DNA of 35,088 nt from Thioalkalivibrio thiocyanoxidans ARh2. GTDB taxonomy: Bacteria; Pseudomonadota; Gammaproteobacteria; Ectothiorhodospirales; Ectothiorhodospiraceae. The stretch lies in the NCBI RefSeq assembly GCF_000385215.1, contig NZ_ARQK01000028.1, positions 1 to 35,088 on the forward strand, read 5' to 3'. This document shows, one piece after another, positions 33,792-35,088 of the stretch. Numbering within the stretch: position 1 is the stretch's first letter; each line of letters begins with the position of its first letter. A program made the translations under genes and the position numbers. The notes beneath the pieces were generated by a model. The model was given only the letters and a program-made list of their open reading frames with translations. It searched no databases and was not told where the DNA came from.

Positions 33792-34901
33792 GTGAGGCGC
33801 GCGGCCAGCATCCAGCTCCATCCCGAGGCCCTGCGGCACAACCTGGCCGTGGCGCGCCGCCTCGCACCGGGTGTCTCCATGTGGGCCGTGATCAAGGCCG
33901 AAGGCTACGGCCACGGCCTGTTTTGGGCGGCCGAGGCGCTGGCGGGGGCCTCCGACGGGCTGGCCGTCTCCCAGATCGGCGAGGCCCGGGCCCTGCGCGA
34001 GGCGGGCTTTGACGGCGCGCTGCTGGTGCTGCAGGGGCCGCACGATGCTGGCGATGTGCGTGCCTGTCACGAGCTGGGCCTGGAGCCGGTGATCCACGAG
34101 GCCGCCCAGCTCGGTCACCTGGATGCGGTCCCGGTCCGGCTCCCCACCGTATGGATCAAACTCAACACCGGCATGAACCGTCTCGGCTTCGACCCGCTGG
34201 ACGCCGAAGGCGTGACCCGGCGCCTGCGCGCGGCCGGGCACGGGGCCCTCGGCCTGCACTGGATGACCCACCTGGCCTGCGCCGACGAGCCCGAACACCC
34301 GCAGAACGCCCGCCAGCTGGAGCGCTTCGTCGCGGCGGCCTCGCCGCTGCCGGGGCATGCCAGCGTGGCCAACTCCGCGGCGCTGTTCGCGGGCTGGGGG
34401 CGGGCGTCAGGTCTGGACCCCGAGCGCGTCTGCTGGGCGCGGCCCGGGATCATGCTCTACGGGGCCCATCCGGCCTCGGTCCCGGCGGATGCCCCGCCGG
34501 AAGGGCCGCAGGCCGACCTGCGCCCGGCGATGACCGTGCAGGCCCCGATCATCGCGGTCCAGCCCCTGGAGCCGGGCAGCACGGTCGGCTACGGGGCGAC
34601 CTGGACTGCCGCTGCGCCCGGTCGCGCCGGCATCGTGGCCATGGGCTACGCCGATGGCTATCCGCGCCATGCCCCGTCAGGCACGCCGGTGCGGGTGGGC
34701 GACCGGATCTGTCCGCTGATCGGGCGCGTCTCCATGGACATGCTGGCGGTGGATCTGACCGACTGCCCACAGGCCAAGGTCGGCGATCCCGTCACGCTGT
34801 GGGGCGAGGGCCTGCCGGTGGAACGGGTCGCACGCGCGGCTGGCACCATCAGCTACGAGCTGCTGACGCGCGTGGCGGACCGCCTGCAGCCGGCGCGCTG
34901 A
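33792..34901 (+). CDS. alr: Alanine racemase
   Basis: PLP enzyme that interconverts L- and D-alanine, supplying D-Ala for peptidoglycan. The 369-residue protein has the PLP lysine K35 in WAVIKAEGYGHG (most relatives have KANAYGHG, so AEG is a variant), KLNTGMNRLGF, ANSAALF, RPGIMLYG, the second catalytic tyrosine Y268 in VGYGATW, YADGYPR and GRVSMDML. The start is GTG at 33792, 8 bp after the dnaB stop. dnaB-alr is a standard gammaproteobacterial pair. Confidence 0.97.
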   Translation: MRRAASIQLHPEALRHNLAVARRLAPGVSMWAVIKAEGYGHGLFWAAEALAGASDGLAVSQIGEARALREAGFDGALLVLQGPHDAGDVRACHELGLEPVIHEAAQLGHLDAVPVRLPTVWIKLNTGMNRLGFDPLDAEGVTRRLRAAGHGALGLHWMTHLACADEPEHPQNARQLERFVAAASPLPGHASVANSAALFAGWGRASGLDPERVCWARPGIMLYGAHPASVPADAPPEGPQADLRPAMTVQAPIIAVQPLEPGSTVGYGATWTAAAPGRAGIVAMGYADGYPRHAPSGTPVRVGDRICPLIGRVSMDMLAVDLTDCPQAKVGDPVTLWGEGLPVERVARAAGTISYELLTRVADRLQPAR

Positions 34902-34954
34902 TACACTGTCGCATCCCGGATTCCAGGGAAACACTGATTAATGTACACACTCGC

Positions 34955-35055
34955 GTTGGCACCCCAGGTTTTCCGAGACAAGGCGCGTCGTGCAGCGGGT
35001 AGTGGTTCTACCCGCAAGCGGCGCAACGCAGGATCGGGGAACCTGGGGTGCCAAC
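34955..35055. repeat. About 100-bp imperfect palindromic repeat element
   Basis: GTTGGCACCCCAGGTT (34955-34970) is the perfect inverted repeat of 35040-35055. At the centre GCGGGTAG (34995-35002) pairs with CTACCCGC (35008-35015) around TGGTT, and the flanks between are partly complementary (CGTCGTGCA versus CGGCGCAACG). It has no coding capacity. The motif AAGGCGCGTCGTGCAGCGGG with a hairpin loop resembles dispersed repeats I have seen in halophilic and alkaliphilic gammaproteobacterial genomes; that assignment is from memory. It lies about 50 bp after alr. Confidence 0.75.
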
Positions 35056-35088
35056 CCCACAACTTAATGAACGAAGGGGCTCGGCCGC

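Noticed and set aside
32119-33867. 582-codon minus-strand open frame opposite dnaB
   Set aside because: Antisense shadow of dnaB and flanks; no family signature.

Overview
The window is a GC-rich, densely coding stretch of a gammaproteobacterial chromosome. The organism call is inference. The layout nadB / rpoE-rseA-rseB-rseC-degP / lepA-lepB-DUF4845-rnc-era-recO-pdxJ-acpS and hflK-hflC-hisZ-purA-rnr-rlmB-rpsF-rpsR-DUF2232-rplI-dnaB-alr is typical of Gammaproteobacteria. The base composition, the algU-mucABCD type of stress operon and a persulfide dioxygenase-like gene would fit a sulfur-oxidising Ectothiorhodospiraceae (Thioalkalivibrio-like) host, but this cannot be proven from the window alone.

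Left arm (1-5013, minus strand): a run of six genes read leftwards: a BolA/IbaG-like gene, an unrecognised 134-residue protein, an orphan HExxH (zincin-like) protein, two adjacent paralogous HDOD proteins with degenerate cyclic-nucleotide-binding-like N-termini, and lipoyl synthase (lipA). Region 5014-5243 is a divergent promoter region. Plus-strand genes follow: an ETHE1-like persulfide dioxygenase, mazG and an OXNAD1-like flavin reductase. The reductase converges with nadB across a palindromic interspersed repeat.

Envelope-stress and core block (7787-20550): nadB diverges from the extracytoplasmic-stress operon rpoE-rseA-rseB-rseC-degP. GAACTT-N16-TC promoters of the sigma-E type lie before rpoE and before degP, so the sigma factor probably feeds its own operon and the periplasmic protease separately. 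A glutaredoxin-like gene, lepA, lepB, a DUF4845 gene, rnc, era, recO, pdxJ and acpS follow in tight, often overlapping order (translation, secretion, RNA processing, ribosome assembly, cofactors).

Right block (20551-35088): hflK-hflC (with a good housekeeping promoter), hisZ, purA, an oppositely oriented tRNA-Leu(CAG) with a near-consensus promoter, rnr, rlmB, a small Cys/His-rich secreted protein, an intrinsic terminator, a lipoprotein cytochrome c, then the rpsF-rpsR-DUF2232-rplI ribosomal operon, dnaB and alr. The rpsF leader can pair with its own ribosome binding site, as expected for S6:S18 autoregulation. The window ends in a roughly 100-bp imperfect palindrome of interspersed-repeat type.

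No CRISPR array, prophage, transposase or obvious foreign island is present. The least explained parts are the BolA-neighbour proteins, the HDOD pair, the Cys/His-rich/cytochrome pair and the three palindromic repeats.
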